DNA from: Actinomyces sp. oral taxon 171 str. F0337
GTDB taxonomy: Bacteria > Actinomycetota > Actinomycetes > Actinomycetales > Actinomycetaceae
Assembly (NCBI RefSeq): GCF_005696555.1
Contig: NZ_CP040005.1
Location: forward strand, 2,790,001 to 2,854,000
DNA length: 64,000 nt
Direction: 5' to 3'
In this document: positions 46,713 through 56,211 of the stretch, in pieces
Position numbering within the stretch: position 1 is the first letter of the stretch
Layout: the number at the start of each line of letters is the position of its first letter
Program-made: the position numbers and the translations under genes
The notes under the pieces: generated by a model
Told to the model about the DNA's origin: nothing
What the model saw: the letters and a program-made list of their open reading frames with translations, nothing else
Databases searched by the model: none

Positions 46713-49700
46713 TTGAACGATAACGGCCAGGGATACGTGCCGGTCTCGCGCGGCCAGGGGCCAGAGCAGGAGCGATGGCCCCGGGGACAGCATGCGGCTC
46801 CGGAGTGGCCACGACAGGGACGGCATGCGGCACCGGCGCCGCCCAGCGGGAGCGTCCCCGCCGAGGAGGGACCTGCCGCTCTTGGGGCGCCAAGGCCGGT
46901 CCCGCCGGCCGCACCGGGCGGCACCTCCCCGTACCCGTCTGTTCCGGGTGGACTCACGGCAGAACCTCCGGTGGGAGCCGCGGAGGCCGGCCGGTCCGCC
47001 GCCCCAGCGCCTGGGGAGCAGGGTCCTGGTGGCCATGGCCATGCGTCGGATGCGTCGTACGGGATCATGCCGAGCTCCAGCGGCACCTATACGGGCCACC
47101 CGTCCGGGCCGGCGACAGCGCCCGGCTACGGTCGGGTGGCGCCGTCGGGAGGTGTTCCGGCCGACGCCGTACCTCCCGCCCCTGCGGCGGCCCCGGCGTC
47201 ATCGGGGCAGTACGGGCTGATGCCCGCACCAGTGACGGCGACGAGACCTGAGCAGTCGGTGGCGGGGGCAGGGCCCGTGCCGGTTGCCGCGCCGGCGTCT
47301 TCTTCCACTGATCGTTCGGCCGCGTCCTCGTTGAACCTGAACGGGGCACCGGTGCGCCTGGAGTGGTGGGAACGCCTGGGCGGCTTCCTTCTGCAGTTCC
47401 GGGCCTTCCGCATCCTGATGCGGGTCCGGATGGTGCTGACCTGGGTGAGCCTGCTGATCGTGGCGGCGACGCTGGCCGTATCGCCAGTGGCCCGGACGGT
47501 GCTGGGCGCCTGGATCGGCTGCTTCTGGATCGTGGCGGTCTGCTTCTGGCTGGCGCGGGGCAAGACCGTCTCCTGGGGCATGAGCTCGGGTTTCTTCGCC
47601 CTGTCCATGCCGTGGGCCGGGGCTGTTGGGTGGCTCTCCTTCCAGGTCGCCGCCGCGGCGGGAGTACCGGTGGACCATGCGGCCTCGCAGGTCGTGATCG
47701 CCGGCGTCGTCGAGGAGCTGGCCAAGCTCGCCCCCATCTGTCTGGTGGCGGTCATCGCCCCAGGGCGGGTGCGCCGGCTGCTCATTCAGGACTGGCTCGT
47801 CCTGGGGGTCGCCTGCGGGGCGGGCTTCATGGCGGTCGAGGAGGTCGCCCGGCGCCTGACGTACGTCCTCGGAAACACCCCGGGGTTGCAGCTGTCCAAG
47901 GCGATATGTCCCGAGGACCCAGAGGGAATCATCGAGTGCATACACGCTCATACCTTCAGCCTTTGGCCGTTCTCCGACGCGTTCCCCGGCCCAGTGACCT
48001 ATGCGGGGCACGCCATTGTCACCGGCCTGGTGGCCGTGAGCATCGGCTTGGCGCGGCACCTGTGGTGGCGCGCCAGGCACCATTACCCCGCCTTCGGGGT
48101 CGCCCTGCGCTGCGCAGCCCTGGGCCTGCCGCTGGGCGTGCTGTGGGTGGCGATCGTCGACCACATGGCGACAAACTCCAGATCCTTCAACATCAGCTGG
48201 ACCTCGGACGAGCCTGTCATTAAGGCTTGGGGCGCTACCAAGGGTGAGCCTCCCTGGCCGATCATCGGGACCACGAGCAGCATGGCTGGTTCTGGTCAGG
48301 GCCGGGGCTGGCTGCTCCTGGTGATGCTCGTCGTCGCGGTCCTCCTGGATGCCCGGGTGATGCGCCTGGGCGGCTACGCGCGCACGCTCGCCGAGCCGGG
48401 TGGCGGGCCGGGCGCGCCCCAGGGCACGCCTGGTGGCGTTGTGGGCAGGTGGGGCGCCGACGTCGTCGAGGCGGCAGCCGCCGCCAGGGCCAGGGCCCAC
48501 AGGCTCAGGCTCGCCCTGACTCAGGCGGCCACCGCCCGCCGACCCCGCCTGTTCCTGCAGGCCTGGGCCGAGCATCGCATCGCCCGCGACCTGGCCGCAC
48601 GACGAGCACTCGACGCCGGCCCCCACCGCTGGGCCACCTCGGCCCTGGCCGCAGCGGCGGCCCTGGCAGGAGCCTGGATCATCTACACCGTCGTGCCGCC
48701 TGCGGTGAGCGAGCTCGACCAGCGTCTGAACGGGCTGCCCACCCTCTGGTTCGCCGGCATCCTGGATATGCTCGGACAGGTCTGGGAGTCCATGAGCCCC
48801 ATTGAGAAGGCCGCCCTGGTCCTCATCGGCGCCATCGCCGTCTTCCTGTCCGGGGGTAGCCTTGGCCTGGCCTTCAGCGTGGGACTCGGGATCGCCTCTG
48901 CCCTGGACGCCGCCCGCCCCTCCGCCCAGCTCATGCGCGACCCCCAGGGCACCACCGGCCACTACCTGGACACCCATAACGACCTCCAAGTCATCACCGA
49001 CACCGGCATGGCCGCCATGGCCGTCTTCCCCGGAGGCAAAGCCCTGCGCGGCGCCGGCTACGCCGCCAAAACCGCACGCACTCTCGCCCGAGAAGAAGCC
49101 GCCGTGCGCAAGCTCCCGAAGTGGAACCCGCTGAGCAGCCCCCGAGCTTCCGAGATTCAGTACCTGTTCGACTATCGGGCACGACGAAAAGCAGACCACT
49201 ACGCGGCTACCAGGGCGTTAAGACGCCAACTCCCCGAGGGTCACACCATAAAGCAATACCAATCAGACACCTACGAAGGTACAATCCTCGAATTAGAGCA
49301 GCAAGGTTACGACCTGGAAACCACTGAAAAACTACGACAAATCGCCAAAGAACGTCTTGACGCTCGAAGAGACTGGTATGCCGCAACGACGCGCGCCGGG
49401 GAGATCGGAGGTGAAGAATATCTTAAGTCGCAGGGTTACCGCATACCTGACGAGTTCCTCTCGACGAACGTTCCAGTGAACAACGGCACCGCTCCCAGCG
49501 GATGGCTAGACGGAATGGCGATCAGCTCGAACGGTGATGAAGTTGTCATCAGCGAGTACAAGGGCGGGACGAGTCGCCTCAGCTCAACTCTGCGGCAGAC
49601 AATCTATGAAGGCACAGCCAGGCAGGGCACCCCTGCTTATACTAGGGATCGCATGCTGAGCGATCCTCGTTTCGCGCAGTACTTCCATGATCATCCTGAC

Positions 49701-49850
49701 GTGTGGGAGGGAGTCAAGAGCGGCCAAACCAGGTTGACAATCAAGGTCATGAGAACCAAGACCCCAGAGCTGACTAGGATCACTGAGCAGCCCTTCACCT
49801 TGACACCCGAGGTGATCCGACACCTGCAGCAAAACATCGATAAGTTCTAG
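46713..49850 (+). CDS. PrsW-domain polymorphic toxin with C-terminal nuclease-like domain
   Basis: A 1045-residue membrane protein. Residues 1-205 are Pro/Gly/Ala-rich and unstructured. A multi-pass PrsW protease-like domain (about 215-560) has EELAK near 334, FMAVEEV near 371, and His in GHAIVTG and VDHMATN. Two more hydrophobic regions lie near 640 and 700-730. The C-terminal 200 residues are charged. GWLDGMAISSNGDEVVISEYK has the D-x(n)-E-x-K pattern of a PD-(D/E)XK nuclease. GC falls sharply after 49.1 kb. Immunity-like genes follow directly. The TTG start at 46713 has GAGGGG 6 bases upstream; a GTG at 46695 lacks one. The nuclease call is inference. Confidence 0.75.
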   Translation: MNDNGQGYVPVSRGQGPEQERWPRGQHAAPEWPRQGRHAAPAPPSGSVPAEEGPAALGAPRPVPPAAPGGTSPYPSVPGGLTAEPPVGAAEAGRSAAPAPGEQGPGGHGHASDASYGIMPSSSGTYTGHPSGPATAPGYGRVAPSGGVPADAVPPAPAAAPASSGQYGLMPAPVTATRPEQSVAGAGPVPVAAPASSSTDRSAASSLNLNGAPVRLEWWERLGGFLLQFRAFRILMRVRMVLTWVSLLIVAATLAVSPVARTVLGAWIGCFWIVAVCFWLARGKTVSWGMSSGFFALSMPWAGAVGWLSFQVAAAAGVPVDHAASQVVIAGVVEELAKLAPICLVAVIAPGRVRRLLIQDWLVLGVACGAGFMAVEEVARRLTYVLGNTPGLQLSKAICPEDPEGIIECIHAHTFSLWPFSDAFPGPVTYAGHAIVTGLVAVSIGLARHLWWRARHHYPAFGVALRCAALGLPLGVLWVAIVDHMATNSRSFNISWTSDEPVIKAWGATKGEPPWPIIGTTSSMAGSGQGRGWLLLVMLVVAVLLDARVMRLGGYARTLAEPGGGPGAPQGTPGGVVGRWGADVVEAAAAARARAHRLRLALTQAATARRPRLFLQAWAEHRIARDLAARRALDAGPHRWATSALAAAAALAGAWIIYTVVPPAVSELDQRLNGLPTLWFAGILDMLGQVWESMSPIEKAALVLIGAIAVFLSGGSLGLAFSVGLGIASALDAARPSAQLMRDPQGTTGHYLDTHNDLQVITDTGMAAMAVFPGGKALRGAGYAAKTARTLAREEAAVRKLPKWNPLSSPRASEIQYLFDYRARRKADHYAATRALRRQLPEGHTIKQYQSDTYEGTILELEQQGYDLETTEKLRQIAKERLDARRDWYAATTRAGEIGGEEYLKSQGYRIPDEFLSTNVPVNNGTAPSGWLDGMAISSNGDEVVISEYKGGTSRLSSTLRQTIYEGTARQGTPAYTRDRMLSDPRFAQYFHDHPDVWEGVKSGQTRLTIKVMRTKTPELTRITEQPFTLTPEVIRHLQQNIDKF

Positions 49851-49868
49851 TCTGATGACAGGAGAAGC

Positions 49869-50432
49869 ATGAGCACCCCACCGAGTATTCTGGACTACAG
49901 CCGGTATGCCGGCACCCCTTTCTACGCATACACCACCGAGCAGATGGTCACCATCGTGAGAACCTGGGCCGAGCACGCCTGGCCCATCACCCTCGCTGAG
50001 GCCTTCGCAATCCGCGACCAGTGCGGTTGGATCCCCGCCCCTGGCGACGGCACCTTATTCAGCACCCAGGTGAGCAATGGGGAGTTGGACGGAGCTATCA
50101 CGAAAGATATTAAGAACGGCAACCTAGTAGGCACCATCAACTCCAGAATGACCACCAGAGCCCCTATCGAGCTAAAGTCGTCACAGATATCCACCATCAC
50201 ACAGTCCATATACACAAACTATCGAAGCTCACTATCGGCGCTATACGGCCCGCCCGAAGACGACACCTACAGCACCGGGCCATATTCTACATGGACGCTG
50301 CATAGTAATGCGTCGATAACCCTCTACTCTGTCGCGACTTTTATTAAAATTAAAATCTGCTCTCCCGTCGAAACAGAAAGTGAAGCGTTATGGAAATACT
50401 ACGAGAACGAGTACGGCCCCGACATCCCCTAA
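49869..50432 (+). CDS. Immunity-like protein 1 (DUF6301-type)
   Basis: A 187-residue cytoplasmic protein. It starts ILDYSRYAGTPFYAYTTEQM and has AWPITLAEAFAIRDQCGW. It is the first of four paralogues in tandem. It lies 18 bases after the toxin stop, with AGGAGA upstream, so it should be its cognate immunity protein. I recall this family as DUF6301 from Actinomyces; that name needs a search. No catalytic motif is seen, consistent with a binding protein. Confidence 0.75.
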   Translation: MSTPPSILDYSRYAGTPFYAYTTEQMVTIVRTWAEHAWPITLAEAFAIRDQCGWIPAPGDGTLFSTQVSNGELDGAITKDIKNGNLVGTINSRMTTRAPIELKSSQISTITQSIYTNYRSSLSALYGPPEDDTYSTGPYSTWTLHSNASITLYSVATFIKIKICSPVETESEALWKYYENEYGPDIP

Positions 50433-50553
50433 TCATCACCGGACACACGCATATGACCCCAACCCTCATGACCAACTCACGCTGACTGGTTTTAGTGCAA
50501 CACCTCTGTGAGGTGACAGCACCATGTCATAATGCCACACTGAGGAGACTACG

Positions 50554-51078
50554 GTGAACAGTGCGATAGCAATTCGAGACTACAGTAGATCGGTTGGCAC
50601 TACGTTTTATGCTTACCATCCAGATCAGATGGCAGCTATCATCAAAGCGTGGACGGAGGCCCCTTGGCCTTTGACCATGCAGGAGGCTTTCACATTACGG
50701 GACCAGTGCGGATGGACCGCCTCTCCCGGCTGCTACTCCTCTTTCTGCACTCCAGTCAGCGACGGAGAGCCCGACGGTCATATCCTCGTTAACTATGGCG
50801 ACCAAAGCCTTACTTCAGGTGTTGACGTCATGGTCACCACACGTGCCCAGCTTAGATTCGAGGAGAGAACAACAGCGATAACGGGCTCAATCTACAGAGA
50901 GTACCTGAGTGCATTCTTATCACTTTACGGGCGCCCTAAGGAGGAATACGAGGAAACTGGCCTGTATGTGGACTGGATTCTTCAGAACGGCTCCTCCGTC
51001 TTTCTTTCACCGGGAAGTACTTTCATCGAGGTGTACGTCCGATCACCAGAAGCAACCGTGGACGCAATACTTAACTGA
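50554..51078 (+). CDS. Immunity-like protein 2 (paralogue)
   Basis: A 174-residue paralogue of the preceding gene: IRDYSRSVGTTFYAYHPDQM, PWPLTMQEAFTLRDQCGW and a C-terminal SIYREYLSAFLSLYGRPKEEY. GTG start with GAGGAG upstream. A 121-base gap separates it from copy 1. It may neutralise a related toxin tip from another strain. Not all paralogues need be active. Confidence 0.7.
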   Translation: MNSAIAIRDYSRSVGTTFYAYHPDQMAAIIKAWTEAPWPLTMQEAFTLRDQCGWTASPGCYSSFCTPVSDGEPDGHILVNYGDQSLTSGVDVMVTTRAQLRFEERTTAITGSIYREYLSAFLSLYGRPKEEYEETGLYVDWILQNGSSVFLSPGSTFIEVYVRSPEATVDAILN

Positions 51079-51097
51079 TGGCCGATAGGAGGCCTGT

Positions 51098-51655
51098 ATG
51101 GACAACCTCTCCGCAACGAGCAGCAACAGAAGTTTTATGGATCTCGAAGTCTCCGCGTACTCCACCGACGACTTAACCGCTTTGGTGAAGGTCTGGGCCG
51201 CACAACCCTGGCCCATCAGCAGGGAGAAAGCCCTCACTCTTTGTAGTCAATGCGACTGGGTGGTCATGCTGGGGCAAGATGAGGTGTTCGGCACCCCTCT
51301 CCCTTACGGGAGTACCGACAACGGGACCATCCGATTCGATTCACTGAATCCAACCATAATATCTGGCGTCGATGTGGAACTCACCCCCCGTGTTCCCGAT
51401 GAACTAATATCAAGCACGACTCCTGTCGTCAATAGAATCTACACTGACTATCTGAACGCCATATCAAAACTGTACGGAAAGCCCGACATCTTCAACAATG
51501 AAGCCGGCCAGTGTTGCACTTGGACACTTCCACATCATGCTTCGCTAGCCCTCATCCTCAATCAAACATACCTCAAGATGCGCATCCACTCTCCCGAGCA
51601 GACAGAAAGAATCTTGCAGGCCATTCATTGCCTCGCAGACCATCGGCGCAACTGA
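51098..51655 (+). CDS. Immunity-like protein 3 (paralogue)
   Basis: A 185-residue paralogue with FMDLEVSAYSTDDLTALVKVW, PWPISREKALTLCSQCDW and IYTDYLNAISKLYGKP. It has GGAGG upstream and starts 19 bases after copy 2, so the two are probably co-transcribed. It is more diverged than copies 1 and 2. Confidence 0.7.
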   Translation: MDNLSATSSNRSFMDLEVSAYSTDDLTALVKVWAAQPWPISREKALTLCSQCDWVVMLGQDEVFGTPLPYGSTDNGTIRFDSLNPTIISGVDVELTPRVPDELISSTTPVVNRIYTDYLNAISKLYGKPDIFNNEAGQCCTWTLPHHASLALILNQTYLKMRIHSPEQTERILQAIHCLADHRRN

Positions 51656-51835
51656 AAGCAGTCCGCGCAATTCATGCACTTGATTATCTGATTCGGCGAC
51701 AATGCACCTCATTCACTGCAACCAAGTCCTATAGCGAGACATATTGTGAAATTTAACAAACCCATGCATCCCACACTCGACGACCAACAGTGGGTGCTTG
51801 AACTATGAAATTTAACTCATCACCAAACAGTGTTC

Positions 51836-52092
51836 CCGACACCCACATGCACACCACCGCTACCATGTTCACACCCAACATCATCGGGGCCCTGCCCCGT
51901 AAGGAACACCCGCTCAACCGCACCCCAGAGCCCTACACCTACATCCCAGGTTGGAAGATGTTCTTCGCCTCCGACTCACCCCACTACCAGTGCGCCACCC
52001 AGCTGGCCACCAACATCGCCACTGTGGGCAACGGCGCCATCTTCACCTTCGGCACCCCCGACACCTACCCCACCATCCTCAACCAATGGTGA
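51836..52092 (+). pseudogene. 3' fragment of the second duplicated family
   Basis: The frame (THMHTTATMFTPNIIG ... WKMFFASDSPHYQCATQLA ... IFTFGTPDTYPTILNQW) matches the last 80 codons of the intact gene at 53614-54255. Bases 52029-52094 are identical to 54192-54257. The N-terminal two thirds are absent. It is a recombination remnant. Confidence 0.75.
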
Positions 52093-52224
52093 ACCCCCAA
52101 GCAGCATGCGAGGCCCCGAGGTACGGCCAGTTAGTAATACTCCCAAACGGAACAGACACCCGGCCTGGCCTTGGTCGCCAGTCTAAGGCCATCCGGACAC
52201 ATCACCTCCAACAGGTACGAAGCC

Positions 52225-52761
52225 ATGAAGGACCCCCGGACCAACAGTGACCCCGAATTCCGAATCTACCCAGTGGAACAAGGAGTGGCGATCATCCGAG
52301 CCATCGCCGAGCACAGGTGGCCCATGCATCTCACCGAGGCCTTCTCCCTGCGAGACCAGTTCGGATGGAGGCCTGCGCCCGACGACGGAACCATCTTCAC
52401 CACCCCAGTCAGCAGCGGCGACGAAGACGGCTTCATCGGCATAGATGTCGAAAACAAAAACCTAGTCGCTAAAGTTAGATTCAGATTGAGTTCTCGACTC
52501 CCACAAGATGCTCCACCCGAGATACAGGCTACGATTCAGAATACCTACGCCTCTTACATCAGTGCATTCAACTCGATGTACGGAGCCGGGGACTCAGAGT
52601 CCGACCAGGACGTGGCAATCACGCAGTGGTACCTGCCCTCTCGAGCAAGCGTAGCCATCGCAGCCACCAGGCGATTTCTGTCCACAACCATCGAATCCCC
52701 TGCTACGACGGACCTTGCCGAAGCACAGCAGCGCTACTTCGATGAAGGCGGAGAGATGTAA
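52225..52761 (+). CDS. Immunity-like protein 4 (paralogue)
   Basis: A 178-residue paralogue of copies 1-3: FRIYPVEQGVAIIRAIAEH, RWPMHLTEAFSLRDQFGW, FTTPVSSGDEDGFIGIDVE and TYASYISAFNSMYGAG. No strong ribosome site is seen; AGG lies 10 bases upstream. It follows the truncated fragment of the other family. Probably orphan immunity to a toxin variant not present here. Confidence 0.68.
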   Translation: MKDPRTNSDPEFRIYPVEQGVAIIRAIAEHRWPMHLTEAFSLRDQFGWRPAPDDGTIFTTPVSSGDEDGFIGIDVENKNLVAKVRFRLSSRLPQDAPPEIQATIQNTYASYISAFNSMYGAGDSESDQDVAITQWYLPSRASVAIAATRRFLSTTIESPATTDLAEAQQRYFDEGGEM

Positions 52762-52790
52762 CGACCTTCCCCAGAGCACCCGCCCACATG

Positions 52791-52915
52791 GCAGGAGAAT
52801 CACGAACACCCTGACAAGCATTCTGGACTACAGCCGATATGCCGACACTCCTTTCTACGCATACACCACCGAGCAGATGATCACTACCATGAGAACCCGG
52901 ACCGAGCGACTATAG
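52791..52915 (+). pseudogene. Immunity-like gene remnant with lost start codon
   Basis: The frame LTSILDYSRYADTPFYAYTTEQMITTMRTRTER nearly repeats the start of immunity-like protein 1. The start ATG of that gene is replaced here by ACG, after a retained GGAGAA. The copy stops after about 38 codons. From here to 53174 I see no other gene. Confidence 0.75.
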
Positions 52916-53174
52916 TCCACCAGCAGGGTTGGACACCTTTACTCCTTGAGGATTACTCAAGGGATGCATGTGGATACGGGGCTTATGCACAGCACCCATC
53001 GAAGGTGATGCGAACTGCACAGTTGCCAGCGCCGACTAGCCCTATGAATAAGCCTCAGCGACCAACACTCCCGAAACTGCGACATACCTAGGAAACAGAG
53101 CAAGAAAAGCCCTCATCCCAAATATCACCTTGACTGTTTACACAATTCTATGACATCTTGACACGAGAAAAACC

Positions 53175-53600
53175 ATGAGTGTTAGCTTCTTATTTCCAGA
53201 ACTTAGCGCAACGGGGACGATAATAGACGGAAATAATTTCCTTCTCGAGTCCAACAAAAGATGGCCTGGGAGCAGGGTCCTGAGATGGAGAGAGTATGAG
53301 CGCGATACTGACGTCGACATCATCATCAACCCCGAGGACATGGCAGTCACCGTCAGTCATTTTCGCGACAATAAGCTTATCTCCGCTGATGGCGCATTAG
53401 ATTTTGAGGAGGCTACCGATATCGCTGCCTGGGTTCGCTCACTGAACCCCAACCCGAATCTGGTGCTGTGGTTCACTACCAGCGTCTTCGACGGACACAC
53501 CATCCTCACCCCCGGCATCACACCTCAACAGGTCATCGACCAGTGGGTCGACCACACAGAGCACGACCCCTACATCGAGTACCCCCAGTACTTCCACTAA
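53175..53600 (+). CDS. Hypothetical protein, possible immunity protein of another family
   Basis: A 141-residue cytoplasmic protein starting MSVSFLFPELSATGT. A WVRSLNPNPNLVLWFTTSVFD segment and an acidic C-terminus are visible. It is unrelated in sequence to the DUF6301-type copies. It ends 13 bases before the next gene, and the pair is probably one transcript. No family is named. Position in the toxin locus suggests immunity. Confidence 0.55.
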   Translation: MSVSFLFPELSATGTIIDGNNFLLESNKRWPGSRVLRWREYERDTDVDIIINPEDMAVTVSHFRDNKLISADGALDFEEATDIAAWVRSLNPNPNLVLWFTTSVFDGHTILTPGITPQQVIDQWVDHTEHDPYIEYPQYFH

Positions 53601-53613
53601 AGGAGCGACAACC

Positions 53614-54255
53614 ATGGGGTGGCACCTACACATGAGACGACGAGCGCTCGATGCCCCAGTATCAGAGGGACGCCGGGTCTGGGAGTGGATCCAACAGATC
53701 AGGCCCCTACACCCCTCCCTAGGCCTGTGGCGCCCCACCGCCGACAGCCCCCAAGAGGCCGAACAGGGCCCACCCATCACCCAGGACTACCTCCTCCAGT
53801 ACATCCACGACGCTCAAACCACCTCCCGCTACCCACACTTCAGCCTCGCCCCAGCCTTCTCCGGACAGATCAACCAGGGCAACAAGCTCGAACTGAGCTT
53901 CAATAAACCCAGCCCCGGCAACGCCGGCATCGGTCTGATGACCGGAGAGGCGCTCGGGTCTGCACTGGACGCCAGTGAGGACCTGGCCGACACCCTCATG
54001 CACACCACCGCAAGTGTATTCACCCCCAACATCATTGGAGGCCTGTCGAGAAGCGACCACCCCATCAAGAACCTCAACAGAGATAAGCCGTACCCCTTTT
54101 TCTACGTTCCGGGCTGGAAGATGTTCTTCGCCTCCGACTCACCCCACTACCAACGCGCCACCCAGCTGGCCACCCGAACCGTTCCCGTGGCCAACGGCGC
54201 CATCTTCACCTTCGGCACCCCCGACACCTACCCCACCATCCTCAACCAATGGTGA
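53614..54255 (+). CDS. Hypothetical protein, possible immunity protein (full-length member of the duplicated family)
   Basis: A 213-residue soluble protein with AAGGAG upstream of the ATG. It starts MGWHLHMRRRALDAPVSEG. The C-terminal half has PGWKMFFASDSPHYQRATQLA and FGTPDTYPTILNQW, shared with the 51836 fragment. The role is not known. It resembles in size and setting the immunity proteins of polymorphic toxins. It ends the locus. Confidence 0.55.
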   Translation: MGWHLHMRRRALDAPVSEGRRVWEWIQQIRPLHPSLGLWRPTADSPQEAEQGPPITQDYLLQYIHDAQTTSRYPHFSLAPAFSGQINQGNKLELSFNKPSPGNAGIGLMTGEALGSALDASEDLADTLMHTTASVFTPNIIGGLSRSDHPIKNLNRDKPYPFFYVPGWKMFFASDSPHYQRATQLATRTVPVANGAIFTFGTPDTYPTILNQW

Positions 54256-54405
54256 ACACCCAACCACCGCGCGCGGCCCGGCTCAGTTATTGAGCAGAAC
54301 CACTGTCTCCGCCCTTCGTCGGCGCCCCGAGGTACGCGAAGACGCCCCGGTACCGGGGCGCGAGGCACAGGTGAAGAGGAGCGGAAAGTCGTCCGCAGAA
54401 ACAGG

Positions 54406-54530
54406 AGTGTCCACATCTGCAGCAAAGGGGACTCAACGCCACTCACCTCACCAGCAGGAACCGCGGAATCATGCGGTTTTCTTGCGAAGGAGCGAGGCCG
54501 TTCGCAGCCTTTGCTGCAGATATGGACACT
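54406..54530. repeat. 125-bp element with 23-bp terminal inverted repeats (MITE-like)
   Basis: Bases 54406-54428 and 54508-54530 are inverted copies with one mismatch in 23, bearing AGTGTCCA and CTGCAGCAAAGG. Two smaller hairpins lie inside (AACCGC/GCGGTT and TGCGAA/TTCGCA). It contains no coding frame and is non-autonomous in form. The surrounding stretch 54256-54557 holds nothing else recognisable. Confidence 0.6.
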
Positions 54531-54557
54531 TACACCATCAGCGCCCAATGAGGAGCC

Positions 54558-54581
54558 GCCTCCGGCGCTCCCGCCGGAGGC
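54558..54581 (-). terminator. Hairpin terminator of the purine permease gene
   Basis: GCCTCCGGCG-CTCC-CGCCGGAGGC is a perfect 10-bp stem, 13 bases beyond the permease stop. Confidence 0.8.
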
Positions 54582-54593
54582 AGTCGGCCCTCG

Positions 54594-56117
54594 TCAGGAG
54601 ACGCCGAGGATCGCCTTGATCGGGGCGAGGGTGAAGTAGACGACGAACATCGCGCAGGCCACCCACATGAGCGGGTGGATCCTCCGCGCCCGTCCCTGAG
54701 CCACCTCAATGACCAGGTAGGCCACGAAGCCGGCCCCGATCCCGTTGGTGATCGAGTAGGAGAAGGGCATCATGATGATGGTCAGGAAGGCCGGCAGGGC
54801 GATCTCCGGGGACTTCCAGTCGATGTCGGTCACCTGCATCATCATGAGGAAACCGACCACCACGAGCGCCGGGGTGGCCGCCTCGTAGGGGACCATCTTG
54901 ACCACCGGGGCGAAGAACATGGACAGGGCGAACATGCAGCCGGTGACCACGGAGGCCAGACCCGTGCGGGCCCCCTCCCCCACACCCGCGGCGGACTCCA
55001 CGTAGGAGGTGTTGGAGGAGACGCCCCCGACACCACCGGCGATGGCGGCCAGGGAGTCGACGACGAGGATCTCGCGCGTCTTGGGCGGGTTGCCGTGCTC
55101 GTCGAGCAGGTCACCCTCGGCACCGATGGCGACCATGGTGCCCATCGTGTCAAAGAAGTCGGCCAGCAGCAGGGAGAAGACCAGGAGGATCACCGAGACG
55201 ATACCGACCTTGTGAACACTGCCCAGCAGGCTGAAGTGGCCCAGCGTCGACAGGCTCGGCAGGTCCACCGGAAGGCCGTCCAGACGCGGCTCGGACAGGG
55301 ACCACCCGGTGAGGTTGTCGGGGCCGGGCATCGTCTCGTCGTTGTAGGGGCCCAGGTGGGCGACGGCGTCGATGACAATGGCCAGGAGCGTGGCCGAGGC
55401 GATGCCGATGAGGATGGCGCCACGGACCTTGCGCACGTGGAGCACCACCATGAGGAAGAGCCCGAAGAGGAAGACGAGGACCGGCCAGCCCTGAAGGGAC
55501 CCTCCCAGCCCCAGCTCCAGAGGGGTGCCGCCGCGGCGCACCATCTTGGCGTCCACCAGGCCGATGAGCGCGATGAACAGGCCGATACCCACCGAGATCG
55601 CGGTCTTGAGCTGGTCCGGGACGGCCTTGAAGACGGCCTCCCGGAAGCCGGTCAGCACCAGGACGAGGATGATGACACCCTCGATGACGATAAGGCCCAT
55701 GGCGTCGGCGTACGTCATGCCCTGAGTGCCCACGAGGGTGTAGGCGACCATCGCGTTGATCCCCAGGCCCGCGGCCAGGGCCATCGGGTAGTTGGCGACG
55801 ATCCCCATGAGGATCGTCATGACCGCGGCGACGAAGGCGGTGCCGGCGGCGAGCTGGGCCTCGGATCCCGGAGGGCTCGCCTTGGACAGGATCGCGGGGT
55901 TGAGGACGAGGATGTAGCTCATCGAGAAGAAGGTGACGATGCCGCCACGGATCTCCCGGGAAATGGTCGAACCGCGTTCAGTGATGTGGAAGAACCGATC
56001 CAGCCGGGATGCGCTGCTGGGAGTGGACGAAGATGAGGTCTTCGTCGGGGTACGTGTGCTCACGGCGGCATTCTTCCAGATCATCACGCGCTGAGCGAAA
56101 CTGAGCGATGCCGTCAT
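54594..56117 (-). CDS. AzgA-type (NCS2) purine permease
   Basis: A membrane permease of 507 residues from the first start. The AzgA pattern is clear: RLDRFFHITERGSTISREIRGG at the start, GIVTFFSMSYILVLNPAIL, GLGINAMVAYTLV, DFFDTMGTMVAIG and SNTSYVESAAGVGEGARTG. These proteins import adenine, guanine or hypoxanthine with protons. Substrate specificity is not visible. The start is uncertain: GTG at 56063 gives the usual short N-terminus, ATG at 56117 a 50-residue extension. No ribosome site clearly decides. Confidence 0.9.
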   Translation of the reverse strand: MTASLSFAQRVMIWKNAAVSTRTPTKTSSSSTPSSASRLDRFFHITERGSTISREIRGGIVTFFSMSYILVLNPAILSKASPPGSEAQLAAGTAFVAAVMTILMGIVANYPMALAAGLGINAMVAYTLVGTQGMTYADAMGLIVIEGVIILVLVLTGFREAVFKAVPDQLKTAISVGIGLFIALIGLVDAKMVRRGGTPLELGLGGSLQGWPVLVFLFGLFLMVVLHVRKVRGAILIGIASATLLAIVIDAVAHLGPYNDETMPGPDNLTGWSLSEPRLDGLPVDLPSLSTLGHFSLLGSVHKVGIVSVILLVFSLLLADFFDTMGTMVAIGAEGDLLDEHGNPPKTREILVVDSLAAIAGGVGGVSSNTSYVESAAGVGEGARTGLASVVTGCMFALSMFFAPVVKMVPYEAATPALVVVGFLMMMQVTDIDWKSPEIALPAFLTIIMMPFSYSITNGIGAGFVAYLVIEVAQGRARRIHPLMWVACAMFVVYFTLAPIKAILGVS

Positions 56118-56211
56118 CGTTCCCGCCAGCGCTCGCCCCGTCGCTCAAGCCCCGGAATGACCGTCACACCCTCGTGGAAGGATGGTCGGTGAGACCGGAC
56201 GGGAGGAGGTG

